49,587 nt of DNA, taken from the NCBI GenBank assembly GCA_013360185.1, contig JABWCO010000007.1:1-49587 (forward strand), written 5' to 3'. Of the stretch, positions 7,848 through 16,382 are shown piece after piece. The stretch's first letter is position 1; every line of letters starts with the position of its first letter. Source of the DNA: Bdellovibrio sp. (lineage in GTDB: Bacteria > Bdellovibrionota > Bdellovibrionia > Bdellovibrionales > Bdellovibrionaceae). A program made the position numbers and the translations under genes. The notes under the pieces are model-generated. The model saw nothing but the letters and a program-made list of their open reading frames with translations, searched no databases and was not told where the DNA came from.

Positions 7848-9659
7848 ATGCGGAAAATCATTTTCTCTCTTTCCTTAGTTCTACTCAGCATGGTCCAGAT
7901 TTCTTGCAAAACTTCAGACAAGAAGTCGGTGCTTATTATTGCCGTGGACGAACTTACGACCACCGACGTTAATTGCAATCAAAACCCCGAGGACAATCAA
8001 CGCTCTGGTTTTCAATTGCTTTGCAATGAGTCTGTTCGCTTTACTCATGCCTTCACGCCCTCGACACTCTCGGTCCCCACTTTAAGTTCGCTTTTGACGG
8101 GACTTTATCCCTATCAGCATAAAGTGCGTCATAACTCAGGTCCTGGTCTAGCGCCGGAGTATGAAACTTTGCCAGAGGTTGCTTTGGCACAAGACTATCG
8201 CACCAGCTTCTTTTCTGGCGGCGCCCCCGTCTTTCGTCGGTCTGGATTGCATCAAGGTTTCGAGCTATTTGAAGACAACGTAATTCCTAATTTTAAATTT
8301 TTGTTTCGTCCGTTTAAAAAAAATGCGGATGCGTTTTTACAATGGCTGCATAATGACGTCGACACGAATCCCTTTTTAAGCGTGCTTTACGTTCCCGATC
8401 TTCTGTTCACCACCACCGAAACCGTGACGGACCTAGGTGAAACCCGAAATCTAAGTTTTGAAAGCCAAGTCGATGAGTTGGATGAAAGCCTTTTTGAACT
8501 TTTTAAAAACATGAAGGACAAGAAGATTTGGGATAAAACCACCGTGGTTGTGGTGGGCTTAAATGGGCACACAGCGGGCGACCGCTATCGTGAATTTTCA
8601 CCTTTGAATTTACACGGCGAAAACACTCAAGTCGCTTTACTGATCAAACCCTCCCAATCCAGAAAACGTGACGAAGCGATTCATTGGAAAATCGATCAGA
8701 ATGTGACCTTGGTAGACGTGGGTCGCACTTTATTTGATCTCTTAGGAGAAACCTCCGTCGAAGATGAAGTCCCCGCCTTTCCGACACACTCCTTACTGGA
8801 AGCTTTAAAAAGCCCGAACGCCTCATGGCCCGAAGATCGCCCCTTGTTACTGGAATCTGGCTGGGCCCTGTGGCGTAAAGCCGGACCTTTAAAAACCGGT
8901 GCAATTTCAGATCACGTTCTTTATATCAACGCCGAAAAACCACTGTTGTTTAATACTTTAGTAGATCGTCTCGAGGTCAATCCTTTGCCGCTGTTACAAC
9001 AAAGTATTTTACCGACCACACAACGACTGCGGGCTTTGCTGGAAAAAAATCAAATGCCTCCGTTTGTCCCTTTGAATTCCGAATGGGCTGCAAAACTAAG
9101 TATTCCCTTTTATCGCTGGATGCGCCTGGATCAGGAAGCTTTGTTACTGAAGGACCTAAAGCGTCTTTTAAGTTCCTCTTCACAAAGTATTGATCTTTTA
9201 AATTGGACAGCGCAGATCGCCTTGAACCAGAAAGATTGGGATACTTTAAAGCAGCTTGGCCTTAGAAATAAAATCGCCGTCTGGCAGTACGTCGGCGAAC
9301 GCAACCAGAACAATAAATTAGCCAAGATAAATGACTCGTGCTTCAACTTGCTGACGGCCCCTTTGGAAACTGAAATTTTAAAAAGCTGCAGCGATATTTT
9401 ATTTCTTGAGTTCATCGACTGGTTGCGCGCCGACGAGCGCGGCTTATACAAAGATGCCCAACGAAAACGATTTGAAAGATCTTTTAAAAATTACATGTTG
9501 GACCAACAGATTCAACGCGCGAACTTAGCCGCCGGTTTAATTTGGGACACCTCACGCGAGAACATCTTCGCGCCCTCAAGAACTGAATTAGCCTTAAGTT
9601 TGCCCGAATACAGTCGCGTCAAAAGTCAGGTTTATAAATCTTTGCAAAGTGAAGACTAA
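7848..9659 (+). CDS. Sulfatase/alkaline-phosphatase-fold lipoprotein
   Basis: The 603 aa product has a signal peptide ending VQISC with C20 as probable lipid anchor (the -3 residue Q is atypical). Residues of about 28-300 follow the sulfatase fold: a metal-binding aspartate in IIAVDELTTTDV, the nucleophile region TPSTLSVPTLSSLLTGLYPY, and a C-terminal metal-site block VVGLNGHTAGDRYREFSP. The canonical sulfatase sequence C/S-x-P-x-R reads S-V-P-T-L here, so the arginine is missing and the modified formylglycine residue would not be made in the usual way. The fold also includes phosphoglycerol and phosphoethanolamine transferases. The last 250 residues are helical and unfamiliar. The substrate is unknown. 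The AAGG before the ATG is very close, so initiation may be weak. Confidence 0.75.
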   Translation: MRKIIFSLSLVLLSMVQISCKTSDKKSVLIIAVDELTTTDVNCNQNPEDNQRSGFQLLCNESVRFTHAFTPSTLSVPTLSSLLTGLYPYQHKVRHNSGPGLAPEYETLPEVALAQDYRTSFFSGGAPVFRRSGLHQGFELFEDNVIPNFKFLFRPFKKNADAFLQWLHNDVDTNPFLSVLYVPDLLFTTTETVTDLGETRNLSFESQVDELDESLFELFKNMKDKKIWDKTTVVVVGLNGHTAGDRYREFSPLNLHGENTQVALLIKPSQSRKRDEAIHWKIDQNVTLVDVGRTLFDLLGETSVEDEVPAFPTHSLLEALKSPNASWPEDRPLLLESGWALWRKAGPLKTGAISDHVLYINAEKPLLFNTLVDRLEVNPLPLLQQSILPTTQRLRALLEKNQMPPFVPLNSEWAAKLSIPFYRWMRLDQEALLLKDLKRLLSSSSQSIDLLNWTAQIALNQKDWDTLKQLGLRNKIAVWQYVGERNQNNKLAKINDSCFNLLTAPLETEILKSCSDILFLEFIDWLRADERGLYKDAQRKRFERSFKNYMLDQQIQRANLAAGLIWDTSRENIFAPSRTELALSLPEYSRVKSQVYKSLQSED

Positions 9660-9666
9660 ACGGTCA

Positions 9667-10347
9667 CTAATCTAAATTCACTAAGCCCAACCAGAAGGGT
9701 GTCTCTGGCGATTCTTGAATCATTCGTTGTGTCAATGTACTCATGTCAGCGTTGCCGGCTTCAGTCCATAACGCAGTCGCAATCAATGGGCTGCCGAACA
9801 AAACCAACTGATCGTCCTCACTGACCCGAGTGTGTCCACACTGTATATAACAAGTGGGATCCATTCCTAACAATTGCGCCGGTAATGGAGGTAAGAAAGT
9901 ATCGTTAGGTGAAAGTTCACTTGAAAGATCTAAGCCTATTGAAAGCGGCTGTAAACGTTGTCCTTGCCGCTGAATCAGCACACTGGGATTGCCGACATGA
10001 GCCCAGGCCACCTGGGAACCACGTTTAAATAAAGTCAAAATTTCTACGCCGGAAAAATATTCTGACCTATTTTCACCACGATAAAGAATGTCATTAGTAA
10101 TTAATAAGGCCGTGCGCAAATAATTAACCTCGTCAGTTAAGGCCGACAAGAAATCAAATGGCGATGTCACCTCGACATCCGCTTGCGCAGCGCCAACATA
10201 CTTTACAACCTCTTCCACAGCCCGTTGCGCGTGCTCGGCCTTACCCCATGACGTCGCAACGACAATCAGTCCGCCATCGTCTTGTTGATGCACCAAAGGC
10301 TTGGGACGAATGATTTTTGTGCTGTACGAGCGCTCTTGCAGTTTCAC
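9667..10347 (-). CDS. PP2C-like protein, metal site apparently lost
   Basis: The 226 aa product is the last gene of the Tad/FHA operon. The chain has the order of a PPM/PP2C phosphatase: an N-terminal strand pair (GLIVVATSWGKAEHAQRAVE where active enzymes have DGMGGH and helix 1), TALLITNDILY (helix 2), VAWAHVGNPSVLIQRQGQ (normally the GDSR strand pair), and a C-terminal SPLIATALWTEAGNADMSTL. The aspartates that bind the two metals are not seen, so it may be a pseudophosphatase or a very divergent enzyme (inference). A GTG start lies two bases after the stop of the FHA gene. No Ser/Thr kinase gene is present in the window to pair with it. Confidence 0.6.
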   Translation of the reverse strand: MKLQERSYSTKIIRPKPLVHQQDDGGLIVVATSWGKAEHAQRAVEEVVKYVGAAQADVEVTSPFDFLSALTDEVNYLRTALLITNDILYRGENRSEYFSGVEILTLFKRGSQVAWAHVGNPSVLIQRQGQRLQPLSIGLDLSSELSPNDTFLPPLPAQLLGMDPTCYIQCGHTRVSEDDQLVLFGSPLIATALWTEAGNADMSTLTQRMIQESPETPFWLGLVNLD

Positions 10348-10349
10348 GT

Positions 10350-12341
10350 TTACAGTGCTCCGTATTTTTTGAGCTTTAGGTAAGCTTTTTTATAGTACTC
10401 CCCATCGGGAATATCCGTCTCAATAATTTTCTTCCATTTATCTTTAGCACCCGCTTTGGATTCGCCGCCGTCGACATTACCAAAACTTTCCTCCAAGATG
10501 CCCTCTTGATAAATCACCATCATATTTTTTCGAAGTTCGCTGACATAACCTTCAATTTTCTCCTGCAACTCAGTGTTGCTCGGATCAATCGAGCGCGCTT
10601 TTCGCAATGACAAAATCGCAGCCTTTAAATTTTGGGCTTGATAGTACTTGTCAGCATCTGCCTGATAGGAAGCCGTTTTCGAATTCATCTTCTGACGAAT
10701 CGAGGCTATATTTCGGCGAGATTGTTTTTTAAGACCATTGGGGTCTGGCAATGAAGAGCCTAATACTTTCTCGTAGGCCGAAATAGCATCTAGGGGTTTC
10801 CCCTTGTTATGGACTTTTTGGGCAGATTCGTAAATACCACGCAAGCGAGCCACCGACGACAGATACGCAGATCTTTCAGCCGCCTTGGCGTCCCGCTGCA
10901 TCGTGATGATTTCCACTTGCGATTTCAATTCGGAAATTCTTGGATGATCAGGATTGAACTGCAAAACCGGGCTTAAACAGTCATCCATGTCCGTCATAGT
11001 GATGGCCGGATTGATCTTCTTTTTGCAGATCACGGCTTGCTTTTGAATTTTATCCTCAATTTCAATTTTTGATTTTTCAATTTCTTCCTGACGACGAGCC
11101 TGCTCTTGAATGAACACGGCCTCTTTCGACAGACGTTCGATTTCTCGAATGTCTTCGTATTCAGGAACCAGTTCTTGAATCTTAACGATCTCGTCTTGGG
11201 CTAGCTGATACTTCCCTTGCATATAAAGATTTTTCGCATCTTTATAACGCTGACGAACCAATGCTTGTTGCTCTGGTTTTAATTTATTAAAAGCCTCTAG
11301 CGGTGAACCGGGTCCTGCTACGGCCCCTGGATTTGCTGCGGGTGGCACACCACCTTCATCACTTGTGAACATATAAACCACAGCCAAAAGTGCTACGGCC
11401 CCAGCAATTATTTTTGGACGATGCTTTTGAAAATCAAATTTGCCATCCGTCACCGGAGGAAGTGGCGTCGGAGGAGCTCCCATCGGATTTGGATATCCGA
11501 TCGCCCCGCCCTGTTGATAGGCTATCATTTCCTGCGCTTGAGGCTGTTGATATGGTGCAATCGCTTGATCCACATCATAATGATCTGTACGCACCAAATT
11601 GGTTGGTGGCAAATTTACCATTTCTAAACGACTTTGAAAGCTGGCATCGTGAAGTTCAAAGTAAAGATAATTGCTTAAAACACTTATCGCATCGCCACTC
11701 TTAAGGGGCGTTGTGTCCGTCGTCGAAAGAGGGTTTCCATTTAATAGGGTGCCGTTGACACTGCCCAAATCAATAATGTGATACTGAGAACCCACTCGGC
11801 GGATTTCAAATTGGCGCCGACTGACTCGCTGATCACGAATATGAATGTGACAAGTCGATTCCCGACCGGCAACCCAAGAATCGCCGGCGTCTAGGCGAAG
11901 AAGCTCAATGGGCTGATTTTCAGCATCGACCATTTTAATAAAAGCGGCCGTCGGGGCGACACCAATCACCGTTTTTTCTTCACTGCCTTGGAAGTCTTCA
12001 TTCGAATCGCCTTGCAGGGTCGCTGGCAAGTGAGCGCTGGAATCAAAACCCGCATCTGAAAAATCAAATTCATAGGGAGGGATCGAGAATTGTCCGCCAT
12101 GCTCTAGGTCAAATTGCTGAGTTTGTTGCCCTTGATAAGATACTTCTCCATAGCGCGACATCACTTCAACATGCCACTGCCCGTTGATGAAAGAAATTTT
12201 CACGTGTTCACGGGAAATTCCTTTTTCGGAATCGAGAACGATATCGCAGTCCTCTTTACGACCGGCAACATACACTTTATCTTCGGCCAGAGTAATATCG
12301 TAAACTGGTTTTCCCTTCAAACGCACCACGAGGCGAGCCAT
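10350..12341 (-). CDS. Double-FHA, membrane-anchored protein with TPR-like C terminus
   Basis: The 663 aa product carries two forkhead-associated domains in its N-terminal part. The first (about 1-90) shows GRKEDCDIVL and the S-R-E-H strand. The second (about 145-240) is more canonical, with GRESTCHIHI, VSRRQFEIRR and GSVNGTLLNG. A Pro/Gln-rich linker leads to a single membrane segment at about 313-332. Beyond it is a helical, lysine-rich C terminus with TPR-like repeats (about 360-650). FHA domains bind phosphothreonine, so the cytosolic half probably reads phosphorylated partners while the C-terminal half lies in the periplasm (inference). Its start overlaps the previous stop as TAATG. Confidence 0.85.
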   Translation of the reverse strand: MARLVVRLKGKPVYDITLAEDKVYVAGRKEDCDIVLDSEKGISREHVKISFINGQWHVEVMSRYGEVSYQGQQTQQFDLEHGGQFSIPPYEFDFSDAGFDSSAHLPATLQGDSNEDFQGSEEKTVIGVAPTAAFIKMVDAENQPIELLRLDAGDSWVAGRESTCHIHIRDQRVSRRQFEIRRVGSQYHIIDLGSVNGTLLNGNPLSTTDTTPLKSGDAISVLSNYLYFELHDASFQSRLEMVNLPPTNLVRTDHYDVDQAIAPYQQPQAQEMIAYQQGGAIGYPNPMGAPPTPLPPVTDGKFDFQKHRPKIIAGAVALLAVVYMFTSDEGGVPPAANPGAVAGPGSPLEAFNKLKPEQQALVRQRYKDAKNLYMQGKYQLAQDEIVKIQELVPEYEDIREIERLSKEAVFIQEQARRQEEIEKSKIEIEDKIQKQAVICKKKINPAITMTDMDDCLSPVLQFNPDHPRISELKSQVEIITMQRDAKAAERSAYLSSVARLRGIYESAQKVHNKGKPLDAISAYEKVLGSSLPDPNGLKKQSRRNIASIRQKMNSKTASYQADADKYYQAQNLKAAILSLRKARSIDPSNTELQEKIEGYVSELRKNMMVIYQEGILEESFGNVDGGESKAGAKDKWKKIIETDIPDGEYYKKAYLKLKKYGAL

Positions 12342-13462
12342 TAGAACCGCCCTTCTAAGTTAAGGGTGCATTCTTCATAGAATTGTTTTGCTTCTTTAAA
12401 TGAGGGATCATCTTTACGATACTGTAACATCGTCATGACATTGGTATAATTAGACTGACACATGCGCCAGTTCTTCTTTTCACGGTAACGGTTGCCTTGA
12501 ATCATGTTGAATTTCACCAGCTCATCAAATTTGATCTTTGATAAGTGATAATACCGTTTTGCCAGCTCGTTGTCAGGGTCCAGATTTAAGACCACTTGGA
12601 AAGCCTCTCGGGCGCGCGCGTACTGACCTTGCTGATAGTCCCGGAACCCCTTAATGAAGTTTTCTTGAGCACGACGGTACTGAACAGAGTCGTATTTTTC
12701 TCTTTTAAGCGTTAATAGCTCCTGCGAACGCTTTTCAGCATTCGCCACGTCTTGCATCGACATCGCCGAAGTACGAATGGCATTGGGATCTTTAACGACG
12801 GGCTTTGACGCCGTCATTAAGTAACCACCCACAAGCACTAAAATCGCTATGATACCATAAAAGCGCACCTTCGGATTTTGCAACGGACTAAGCCCCGGAC
12901 TTGGCACCGCTTTAAATTGCGGAGCTTGATACGCTGGCATTCCTGGTTGCTGCATCGTGGGCGGCAATGCCGAGTTTGGCATTTGCGGCAACGGCGCTTG
13001 CTGTTGAATCACTGGCTGCTGCGGCAGCGGATTCTGCGCAGTCATCGGTCTGTGGTTTGGAGCGACAGGCGATGGTTGGCTCTGATGTTGTTGTAATGGA
13101 AACGCTGGGGCCGGTTTCGCTGGCGCCACGACAGGAGTCTCAATTTTCACGCGAATTTCTGTATCACCAATCTGAATGACTGAGTCATCGCTAAGCAACT
13201 CAGTTTGCACACTTTGCCCGTTAAGCAAAATAAAGTTTTTTGCACTCAGATTGACGATCACAAATTCCGAAGCTCCACGCATTTTAATTTCTGCATGGTG
13301 ACGGCTAGCGCGAGGATCGTTAGACAATACGACGTCATTTTCAGGTCCCCGTCCCAAGGAAATTGCCGCTTTATTGAAAGACATTTTCAGGCCCGCATGC
13401 GGACCCTTGGTGACTTCAATAGCCAGCTTTAAGGCATCTTTGATTTGTGGCGCTGCACCCAT
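12341..13462 (-). CDS. FHA-domain, single-pass membrane protein with TPR-like tail
   Basis: The 373 aa product has an N-terminal FHA domain (about 10-108): SLGRGPENDVVL, then ASRHHAEI and AKNFILLNGQSV. A Gln/Pro-rich disordered linker covers about 110-195. A membrane segment (FYGIIAILVLVGGYLM) follows, then a tail of about 145 residues with TPR-like helices (GFRDYQQGQYARAREAFQ, then LNLDPDNELAKRYYHL). Layout matches the neighbouring FHA protein, as if the two arose by duplication. The start at 13462 overlaps the stop of the PAS/FHA gene as TGATG; a TTG one codon earlier is less likely. Confidence 0.85.
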   Translation of the reverse strand: MGAAPQIKDALKLAIEVTKGPHAGLKMSFNKAAISLGRGPENDVVLSNDPRASRHHAEIKMRGASEFVIVNLSAKNFILLNGQSVQTELLSDDSVIQIGDTEIRVKIETPVVAPAKPAPAFPLQQHQSQPSPVAPNHRPMTAQNPLPQQPVIQQQAPLPQMPNSALPPTMQQPGMPAYQAPQFKAVPSPGLSPLQNPKVRFYGIIAILVLVGGYLMTASKPVVKDPNAIRTSAMSMQDVANAEKRSQELLTLKREKYDSVQYRRAQENFIKGFRDYQQGQYARAREAFQVVLNLDPDNELAKRYYHLSKIKFDELVKFNMIQGNRYREKKNWRMCQSNYTNVMTMLQYRKDDPSFKEAKQFYEECTLNLEGRF

Positions 13463-15108
13463 CAAGTCCCCCCTTCGGCAGGCGACACTGTCACCACAAA
13501 ATAGTCAATACCACTAGCCGAGCTAAATGCTTGGCAGCTTAGAATGCACAAATGACCACTGAACTCTAACTGATCGTTATGGATCATACGTGGATTTTCA
13601 CGCGCTCTTGCAATCAGACCGTCCACGTTCTGCTGTAAAGCTGCATCGGGCATTGATTGATAGGCTTGACCCACGAGCTGGGCAACCTCAGCATGGGCGA
13701 CCTGAGCAAAGGCCGCGTTGCATGCGATGATGCGACCTTCGTTCGCAATAGCCACACAAGGGAATCCGACAATTTGCACTAAATTTTCTGCTTCGCCATC
13801 CCGGTTAACAAAACCACTTCCGCCATTTGCAGCCTCACTATCTCCATGAATATAGCGAGTTAACAAACTATTGATATTACCTATCAACGCTTGCAATGGC
13901 GGGAACATAAAATTTATTTCTGTGCCGTCTTTCTTTTCACGCATGGCCGCATCCAACTGCGAGTTCAAGGCGACCAAAGGAAACTCAATCAACTTATACA
14001 TAAAGAAGAAGATCACTAAGCCAAGCAAAGAAGCGATGACCAGTGTTTGCATAAACAGACTGATTGCTCGGCCGTCATCAAAAGCTAGGCTGCCGATATC
14101 ATACAAAACAATCGCATGGGCTTTCACTGTTTGTTCGCCCGTGTTTGGATCAAAGAAACCAATCGGAAAACTAGCGCCAATCGTCGATGAATCCACCTCG
14201 ACAGTCTGTGGGCGCATTTCACGCCGAGCCACATGCACGAACGGCAAATCCGGTGTTGTGCCAGCGCGCGTGGCCGGCGCCAAGATCATGCCGTCGGACT
14301 GTTGAATGATCAAAACTTGCGTAACCCCGTCTTCGGATTCTGCCGCATTTGTACTTAATGATGAATAGCTATCTTGCAGCAAGGCCGACTGATTGATTGT
14401 CGCCAAAGTTCTGGCAATCGAGGCCGCCCGACGTTTACTTTCGTTAACGATGCTAGCTCTGGTAATTTGCACCATCGGAATCATCGACAACAACGTCGTC
14501 GAAAAAATAAATAAGGTCACAAAACCCAAAAGCACCATTTTAAGTTCAACGAATTGAGGAAGTTTATAAACTCCCGGCAACGCCACTCGATCCAGGTACT
14601 CTTGCGCCTTAGTGATCAACCCCTTTAATCCACCCTCTTGATAAGCCGGCGCTGGCGTCGGTGCTGCTCCCATTTGCGCTTGGCCACTGGCCATCGGTTG
14701 CGGCATACCCATCGGCATTTGTGGCGCAGCCCCACCACCATAATAAGGCATTGGTGCTTGTTGATTATGAAGGGGCGGAGAAATCGTTCGCGTCGCTGTG
14801 GTATTAGCCCGAGCTTCGTTTTGTGATGGAATTACATCTGCCAGCACATCATGAATACCCAGCTTGTCGCCCAGACGAATGATCCCATTTTGAATACGAA
14901 TACCATTTAAAAAAGTTCCGTTGCTCGACTTCAAATCAGCGACAACGATCTTTTCTTTAAAAACCGTGACCTCCGTGTGCTCTTTAGAAACACCCGGACT
15001 TAAAAGTTTTATGTTGCATTGAGGAGCCCTGCCGATAAGATTTCGTCCCATCTTCAGATCCATCACTTGTCCCGCTTGCGGGCCTGTCAATATTCTAAGA
15101 GCCCACAT
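13462..15108 (-). CDS. FHA - transmembrane sensor - PAS-like protein
   Basis: The 548 aa product starts with an FHA domain (1-95): MGRNLIGRAPQCNIKL, VSKEHTEV and SSNGTFLNG hold the usual R, S, H and N positions. A Met/Pro/Gly-rich linker follows to about 160. Membrane segments lie at about 190-211 and 349-371, with a periplasmic domain of about 135 residues between them, the size and layout of a dCache- or double-PAS-like sensor. A cytosolic PAS-like domain fills 441-548 (VQIVGFPCVAIANEGRIIAC). There is no kinase, cyclase or methyl-accepting domain, so output presumably passes through the FHA domain. It begins 14 bases inside the DUF192 gene, so translation is coupled. Confidence 0.85.
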   Translation of the reverse strand: MWALRILTGPQAGQVMDLKMGRNLIGRAPQCNIKLLSPGVSKEHTEVTVFKEKIVVADLKSSNGTFLNGIRIQNGIIRLGDKLGIHDVLADVIPSQNEARANTTATRTISPPLHNQQAPMPYYGGGAAPQMPMGMPQPMASGQAQMGAAPTPAPAYQEGGLKGLITKAQEYLDRVALPGVYKLPQFVELKMVLLGFVTLFIFSTTLLSMIPMVQITRASIVNESKRRAASIARTLATINQSALLQDSYSSLSTNAAESEDGVTQVLIIQQSDGMILAPATRAGTTPDLPFVHVARREMRPQTVEVDSSTIGASFPIGFFDPNTGEQTVKAHAIVLYDIGSLAFDDGRAISLFMQTLVIASLLGLVIFFFMYKLIEFPLVALNSQLDAAMREKKDGTEINFMFPPLQALIGNINSLLTRYIHGDSEAANGGSGFVNRDGEAENLVQIVGFPCVAIANEGRIIACNAAFAQVAHAEVAQLVGQAYQSMPDAALQQNVDGLIARARENPRMIHNDQLEFSGHLCILSCQAFSSASGIDYFVVTVSPAEGGT

Positions 15109-15445
15109 GCAGTTGGTCTCCTATTTTGACATTCATTTTATTTAAAACACCTGCAGCCATCTCGATAACAGAGCTAGCGCCCCAAACAGGTAATACTAAA
15201 CGCCAGGGTTTCACATCTTTATAGATGGCCTTCACTTTTAAGTTCTTATCAACAAAAACACAGTCGATGGGAAACTTCATAAAGAAGGTGTGAATGCTAT
15301 TGCAGTGATGAATCCACAAGGCCTGCTCTGGGGCCAGGGATTCCCGACCCAATAAGCCTTTGCCACGAGTTTTGAAAGTGGTCGCCACTTCCAAATTCGC
15401 AATCAAAGTTTGCTGTGTTGTTTCACTTCTTAAAACTGCCATCAT
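15095..15445 (-). CDS. DUF192 family protein
   Basis: The 116 aa product matches the DUF192 family: TRGKGLLGRESL, then HHCNSIHTFFMKFPIDCVFVD and the closing VKPWRLVLPVWGASSVIEMAAG. Many members are secreted, but this one has no signal peptide and looks cytosolic. DUF192 genes often sit beside Tad or type II secretion genes, as here between tadC and FHA genes; the biochemical role is not known. The start overlaps the tadC stop as TAATG. Confidence 0.88.
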   Translation of the reverse strand: MMAVLRSETTQQTLIANLEVATTFKTRGKGLLGRESLAPEQALWIHHCNSIHTFFMKFPIDCVFVDKNLKVKAIYKDVKPWRLVLPVWGASSVIEMAAGVLNKMNVKIGDQLHVGS

Positions 15446-16353
15446 TACTTATTCCCGTACATAAACGAAATAGCCACCGGTCCGAAGACGATAATGAACA
15501 CCGCTGGCAAAATAAAAATCATCAAAGGAATCAAAATTGTCTGCGAAGCTTTTGCACCGGCTTTTTCTGCGCGCACGAATCTTTCTAAACGCATTTGCAC
15601 CGATTGATCTTTTAGAACCTGGGAGATACTCGCTCCCGTCGCTTCCGCATCTATCAGCACGGCCACAAAACTGGTCATCTCGTTCATATCTAAACGCGAA
15701 GCCATGTCTTTTAACGCTTGGGTTTTCGAAGCACCGATCTTGATGTCCTTTAAAACTGTCGCAAGCTCATCCGCCAAAACGCTGTCTTGTCCCTGGGCCT
15801 TGTCGACAATCTTTTGAATGGCCGAAAAGAAATCCAGACCGGCCTCTACAGATAACGCCAGCAAATCGATAAAAAATGGCAAATCTGCACGCACAGAAAG
15901 TTCACGGCGTTTCTTTTCTCCGGACGCATGGACTTGAGGTAGGTAAAACCCGATCAAGCCTAAACCCACCAGCATTAACGGTGGCAATTCTAACTGCAAA
16001 GAGAAATTCATTATCAGCAAGAAAAGAGGGAACATCACGCCCCACAAAATCTGCAATCCGATAAATTCGTCTTCATTCAGTTCTTGCGACAATCCCGAGG
16101 TCAGAATATATTTGCGCACTTTTTTGCGATAGCCTTCACTGCGAATCTTCATCGCATGCTGCAAAGTGAATTGATGCACCAGAGGACGAGAGAAATTGAT
16201 GATCGCATTTTTTGATTTTACCGGCTCGTCATTGCTGGCCCATGACAGTTGTTGCTTATCAGAATTACTTGCGAAAATGGAATTCACAAAAAGGAAGACC
16301 GCCACTCCTGCGAGCAACAATCCAAGGATCAGCAATAATTCTGCACTTCCCAT
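15445..16353 (-). CDS. tadC: TadC-like type II/IV secretion system F-family protein
   Basis: The 302 aa inner-membrane protein is of the GspF/TadC class, the platform of Tad (type IVb) pili. It has membrane segments at about 5-27, 105-145 (two) and 275-298. The T2SSF domain lies at about 160-290, with LPFFIDLLALSVEAGLDFF, then DIKIGASKTQALKDMASRL and a C-terminal ILPAVFIIVFGPVAISF. It is the first gene of a six-gene operon on this strand, yet the usual partners TadA, TadB, CpaB and the pilin are absent here, so they would have to be encoded elsewhere. The spacer to the divergent maf is only 29 bases. The ribosome site is AGAGG. Confidence 0.9.
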   Translation of the reverse strand: MGSAELLLILGLLLAGVAVFLFVNSIFASNSDKQQLSWASNDEPVKSKNAIINFSRPLVHQFTLQHAMKIRSEGYRKKVRKYILTSGLSQELNEDEFIGLQILWGVMFPLFLLIMNFSLQLELPPLMLVGLGLIGFYLPQVHASGEKKRRELSVRADLPFFIDLLALSVEAGLDFFSAIQKIVDKAQGQDSVLADELATVLKDIKIGASKTQALKDMASRLDMNEMTSFVAVLIDAEATGASISQVLKDQSVQMRLERFVRAEKAGAKASQTILIPLMIFILPAVFIIVFGPVAISFMYGNK

Positions 16354-16382
16354 TTTTGCCTCTTTGTGTTCAAGTAAAACTC

